Of a DNA stretch of 64,000 nucleotides, positions 61,143-64,000 are shown one piece after another. Origin of the DNA: Dyella thiooxydans. Lineage in GTDB: Bacteria > Pseudomonadota > Gammaproteobacteria > Xanthomonadales > Rhodanobacteraceae. The notes beneath the pieces were generated by a model. That model saw only the letters and a program-made list of their open reading frames with translations, searched no databases and was not told the DNA's origin. Position numbers and translations under genes: made by a program. The DNA is taken from NCBI RefSeq assembly GCF_001641285.1, contig NZ_CP014841.1, positions 3,374,501 to 3,438,500 on the forward strand. Reading direction: 5' to 3'. How positions within the stretch are numbered: the stretch's first letter is position 1; every line of letters begins with the position of its first letter.

Positions 61143-61955
61143 TCATCCCTGTGCAACGCTGCGGTGTAGAGCCAAGTGGTCGGGGTGAGGGCGCTGATCT
61201 GGATCGCGCGGGAGGTCCAGCCGTTTGCCTGCATGCGCCTCGTATTCGGTGCCACGCAAGCGCTCAACAAGCTCGATCATGCCGTTCGCGTCGACCCACC
61301 ACATTCCACGGTCAAAGAGCGTGTGGATGTCGCTGCGAAGGAGGAGGCCGTTGTCGACCCGATTGGTGTCTGGGCCGCGGTAGGGAACGATGTGCGCCGC
61401 TTCCAGAAGCTCCGGGACGATGCAGCCGGTGACGGCGCACCGTCCCTCGTAGGCTTCCAATAGCAAGGCGCGGAACTGTTGTTGCCCTTCGCGCAGCGCG
61501 ATCGCACGCATGACTCGTTCTCGCGCGTCGTCTTCGCCTGTCAGTGGCTCGACTTCTCGCTCCATCGCGGTACGTGCCGCATCCATCGCTGCACGAAGCG
61601 GATGAAGTTCGACCTTCACCGCGATATAGGACTTGCCGCCCGGTTGAAGGTCCCACACGCCATGTCGGCGAATGTCATAAAGCTCATAGACGCCGTCCTC
61701 CCTCCGGAATAGCGCATCCTGCGGATGGCCTTGGTCGGATCGAAATTCACGGCGCGAGTGGTTGTGGTACCGCCGATTGGCGTCGTTAACCGTAAGTAGG
61801 CAAAGGCGGTCATTGGCGCGCGTCTTGGCTGCGGCCGGATGATGTTCTTCGAGCCACTCTTGGACCTGCTCGGTGGTGCTGGGTCCCAGTTCCTTGATCG
61901 CATCCAGGACGCGCCAATAGAGCGCCCCCATATCCAAGCGTTGCTGCTGTGCCAC
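61143..61955 (-). CDS. HNH endonuclease
   Basis: The 270-residue protein carries an HNH signature near its C-terminus: YEGRCAVTGCIVPELLEAAHIVPYRGPDTNRVDNGLLLRSDIHTLFDRGMWWV (His, Asn and His in order). The N-terminal half has a winged-helix-like part (LYWRVLDAIKELGPSTTEQVQEWLEE) and a domain with GVYELYDI. It is related to restriction-type HNH proteins found on islands. It lies alone on the reverse strand between the three-gene operon and hipBA; no methylase partner is adjacent. Confidence 0.85.
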   Translation of the reverse strand: MAQQQRLDMGALYWRVLDAIKELGPSTTEQVQEWLEEHHPAAAKTRANDRLCLLTVNDANRRYHNHSRREFRSDQGHPQDALFRREDGVYELYDIRRHGVWDLQPGGKSYIAVKVELHPLRAAMDAARTAMEREVEPLTGEDDARERVMRAIALREGQQQFRALLLEAYEGRCAVTGCIVPELLEAAHIVPYRGPDTNRVDNGLLLRSDIHTLFDRGMWWVDANGMIELVERLRGTEYEAHAGKRLDLPRDPDQRPHPDHLALHRSVAQG

Positions 61956-62141
61956 GTCCCGGCTCCCTGCTTTCTATAGGGCCATATTACCGAGGCACTG
62001 CTCACGGCCTGAGACGATCTGGCGGTCATGTAGGGGAGTTTTCCAACCTTTTGGTCATTGTCGCAATCAGCTAACCGATGCTCACTGGTCAGACCTTGCC
62101 ATGCTCCGGCCCGTGCCAAAAGGTAGGTGTCGTCCTGGCAC

Positions 62142-63410
62142 TCAAGCTTCCAGGTAATCCTGAAGCCCAAACGGATTGAGGAACTGCCGTCCCCAGAGTG
62201 CGTTGCGCTCGGCTTCACCCAATCCCGCCTCGCCGCATATCGCTTGCCAATGGGCCCTGATGGCCGAGAGCTGTGCATCAATGATGCCGCGCGCCTCTTC
62301 CCTGGAGAGCTGGAAGTGTGGCGCTGCCTCCACGCAGAGCGTCAGGCGACTGAAGCGACGGTCGCCGAGGATCTTCATGGCCTGGGTCGCTTCCTGCCCC
62401 GCACGGGGTTGGGGGCAGATGTCGTAGGCAGGCGTCAGCGACAGTCGCGTACCGTCCCAGAACGCGGCGTGGTTGCGCGCATGGTCGTCGGTGTTGCCGC
62501 ACAGGATGTTGAAGACCAATCGCCCGAACAGTTCGTGCAGCGCAACCCGGGGCCGTTCGAAGCGATGGCGGATAATCTCGGCGAGATCCTCGTAGCTGGC
62601 GTAGGCGGCCATCATCTCGTCCAGCGCCAGCAGCGTCAGCGCCGAGACCTGGCCGCGTCGTCGCCATTGGCCATCGACATGCATCACGCGATCGAAGCGC
62701 TCGACCAGCAGCACGTCCTTGCCGGCCACATGCATCAGCTTCACGGGCGCCACGTCCAAGCCGACCAAGGCGGCCAGCCGCATGGCGAGAAATTCCAGCT
62801 TCACGACGGGCTGCACGTCCGTGCTGCTGGAGAACTTGGCAATCCATCGGCGGCCCTTATCCCACAGCGTCGCCTTGGGCCGGGCGCCGCCGATGGCGGT
62901 GCCGTGCTGGATGGCCTCGGCAAGGGCCGGGGAGAGCGGCAGGCCGCGTTCCACAAGCTCGGCGCTCTCCATGAGTTCTTCCAGCGGCGCACCATCGCCC
63001 TGACGCGGTATGTACTGGCTTGGCGAGGCCTGGAAATCCAGCGCACCGATCCGATCGGAGCCGGACTGCAGCAGATAGCTCAACTCATCGAGGATCGCGG
63101 TGTCGGCATCACGTCCGGCCTGTCCCAGCAACCGATTGAGGATGACCCGACGGCCCCACGCATCCGGAGCGGCGTCACGCAGGCACCCGGGCATGCTGAG
63201 GCCAGTGGGGAGGGGCAGCAGGCTCGGTTGGAGCGGGAGTTCCGGCAGGTAGAGCGGCACCGCCTCCTCGCGAGCGAGGTAGCTTTGGCCATAGTTGAAT
63301 TGCAGCCCGGCCGGCGTCGCCGCCAATCGCCCGGCCACCACGGGGTCCACTCGGTCCGGTAGCCAGGTCCAGACGTATGCCTCACGCGGTGCACGCGCCT
63401 CAGAAGTCAT
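62142..63410 (-). CDS. hipA: HipA-family serine/threonine kinase toxin
   Basis: The 422-residue protein has the HipA N-terminal part and kinase core: GGARPKATLWDKGRRWIAKFSS (ATP-binding, Lys), KLMHVAGKDVLLVERFDRV, CGNTDDHARNHAAFWDG (catalytic loop with Asp and Asn) and SLTPAYDICPQ (metal-binding Asp). HipA phosphorylates a translation target, GltX in E. coli. Its start lies 11 bp inside hipB, matching the hipBA operon order. Length and motifs are complete. Confidence 0.93.
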   Translation of the reverse strand: MTSEARAPREAYVWTWLPDRVDPVVAGRLAATPAGLQFNYGQSYLAREEAVPLYLPELPLQPSLLPLPTGLSMPGCLRDAAPDAWGRRVILNRLLGQAGRDADTAILDELSYLLQSGSDRIGALDFQASPSQYIPRQGDGAPLEELMESAELVERGLPLSPALAEAIQHGTAIGGARPKATLWDKGRRWIAKFSSSTDVQPVVKLEFLAMRLAALVGLDVAPVKLMHVAGKDVLLVERFDRVMHVDGQWRRRGQVSALTLLALDEMMAAYASYEDLAEIIRHRFERPRVALHELFGRLVFNILCGNTDDHARNHAAFWDGTRLSLTPAYDICPQPRAGQEATQAMKILGDRRFSRLTLCVEAAPHFQLSREEARGIIDAQLSAIRAHWQAICGEAGLGEAERNALWGRQFLNPFGLQDYLEA

Positions 63411-63738
63411 CCTTTACCTCGTCGCGTGGTGCGTGCACGGTCTTGGGAAGGAGCGTCAGTCGGTCCTCGATCTCGCGGCCGTGCTTCTGCAGGGCGCCCA
63501 CGTCCGGTTCGAACAACGAGACACCGAGGATGGCTGCCAACTCGAACACCACGCCGATTTCGCAGCGCGGATCCCCCTTTTCGATTCGGTAAAGCAGGTC
63601 CCGGGAAATGCCGGCTCGCTCGGCAAGCGCCTGGGTCGACACTTTCCTTTCGATACGGGAGGCACGCAGCAGGCTGCCCAGCAGGTTCAGTGCGTGCTGG
63701 GTGTAGCGCGAATAGGTGCGGTTGCGACTCCGGGCCAT
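63400..63738 (-). CDS. hipB: HipB-family antitoxin, XRE regulator
   Basis: The 112-residue protein (LLGSLLRASRIERKVSTQALAERAGISRDLLYRIEKGDPRCEIGVVFELAAILGVSLF) has the Cro-type helix-turn-helix of HipB antitoxins. It would bind HipA and repress the operon. Two palindromes GTCTTAT-N2-ATAAGAC lie upstream. It overlaps hipA by 11 bases. Confidence 0.9.
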   Translation of the reverse strand: MARSRNRTYSRYTQHALNLLGSLLRASRIERKVSTQALAERAGISRDLLYRIEKGDPRCEIGVVFELAAILGVSLFEPDVGALQKHGREIEDRLTLLPKTVHAPRDEVKDDF

Positions 63739-63749
63739 GGCCCATAGTA

Positions 63750-63765
63750 GTCTTATGAATAAGAC
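63750..63765. promoter_or_regulatory. HipB operator 1
   Basis: GTCTTAT-GA-ATAAGAC is a perfect palindrome 12 bp upstream of the hipB start. It is the likely binding site of HipB on its own promoter. Confidence 0.75.
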
Positions 63766-63779
63766 ATTACAACGATCTA

Positions 63780-63795
63780 GTCTTATAAAAAAGAC
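63780..63795. promoter_or_regulatory. HipB operator 2
   Basis: GTCTTAT-AA-AAAAGAC repeats operator 1 with one mismatch, exactly 30 bp further upstream. This is three helical turns, suited to cooperative binding. Confidence 0.7.
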
Positions 63796-63882
63796 ATATT
63801 TTCGGCCATGACGCGGCTTTGCCGTTCCCGGCCCGGTCGATCTTGTCCGCTTGGCCTTGCATGAGGTCCTGGCCGCATCCCT

Positions 63883-64000
63883 TCAGGCCATGTGGGCCAG
63901 CGCCGCCAGCAACCAACTGATGCTCGTCTGTGCACGAGAGCGCTTTACCCCGGTCTTGCGGGGACGATTGTCTTTGCGCTCGTGGGGATTGGCGATCCGG
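63883..64000 (-). CDS. C-terminal end of an unidentified protein (partial)
   Basis: A reverse-strand frame enters from the right edge and ends at TGA 63883. The visible 38 residues are basic (HERKDNRPRKTGVKRSRAQT, then SWLLAALAHMA). The composition is protein-like, but the family cannot be named. Confidence 0.3.
   Translation of the reverse strand, partial: RIANPHERKDNRPRKTGVKRSRAQTSISWLLAALAHMA

Larger units (their letters stand above)
43730..64000. mobile_element. putative genomic island inserted at tRNA-Arg
   Basis: From the tRNA 3' end to the right edge the genes are defence, recombination and toxin-antitoxin genes. G+C falls visibly in 44.2-55.8 kb. CGGGACA-type repeats sit right after the tRNA, and a tyrosine recombinase lies at 56.5 kb. 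I could not find a copy of the tRNA 3' end further right in the window, so the right boundary is unknown and two nested or adjacent elements are possible. Confidence 0.55.

Overview
The window is high-GC (roughly two-thirds G+C by eye) gammaproteobacterial chromosome. The GlcNAc catabolic layout (TonB-dependent receptor, GH20 hexosaminidase, NagX-type membrane acetyltransferase, SIS-type deaminase, LacI regulator, FucP-like NagP permease) is the kind known from Xanthomonadales. Together with the paired M61 peptidases and general gene content it suggests Xanthomonadales/Lysobacterales, probably Rhodanobacteraceae. That placement is inference; no rRNA is present.

Region 1 (1-27.8 kb) is a scavenging region. 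It begins with the 3'-truncated end of a FecR/FecI-type pair. Then come a periplasmic 2',3'-cyclic nucleotide phosphodiesterase (CpdB-like), a membrane sulfatase/LTA-synthase-like enzyme and a secreted alkaline-phosphatase-superfamily protein. The nag regulon follows: nagP-lacI-nagB-II-nagA leftward, and a glucokinase-family kinase, TonB receptor, hexosaminidase and nagX rightward. The shared upstream region carries two LacI-type operators around AACGTT. A glycerophosphodiester phosphodiesterase, a second TonB receptor, a phospholipase-C/acid-phosphatase-type lipoprotein and a di-haem peroxidase follow. Hexosamines and organic phosphate would be released outside or in the periplasm, pass TonB receptors, and GlcNAc would be taken up, phosphorylated, deacetylated and deaminated.

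Region 2 (27.9-43.6 kb) is ordinary core: lysoplasmalogenase-like protein, small membrane proteins, DUF2164, an OMF-MFP-RND efflux operon (outer-membrane gene first, hairpin-rich 274 bp spacer before the RND gene), a sterol-desaturase-family protein, an APC permease and tandem M61 peptidases.

Region 3 (43.65-64 kb) starts at tRNA-Arg(CCG) and is accessory DNA. Its first half (44.2-55.8 kb) is visibly lower in G+C and carries a tightly packed leftward defence operon: cytosine methyltransferase, an RpoD-like sigma factor with N-terminal ankyrin repeats, a MutL/MORC-like GHKL ATPase, a Z1-domain SF2-type ATPase, a DUF4420 PD-(D/E)XK protein and an AIPR protein. A divergent Vsr-type endonuclease sits upstream. 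Methyltransferase/Vsr/GHKL/Z1/DUF4420 groupings are known from comparative genomics of restriction systems. The sigma-70/ankyrin fusion in the middle is the most unusual item in the window.

The rest is a mobile-element module: XRE repressor with two GTCGC-N6-GCGAC operators, an excisionase-like protein, a tyrosine recombinase and an OB-fold/HD protein. After it come an ATGA-coupled three-gene operon of unknown function (HTH-like protein, small basic DUF4258-like protein, uracil-DNA-glycosylase-like protein), an HNH endonuclease, a HipBA toxin-antitoxin pair with two operators, and the edge of an unidentified reading frame.
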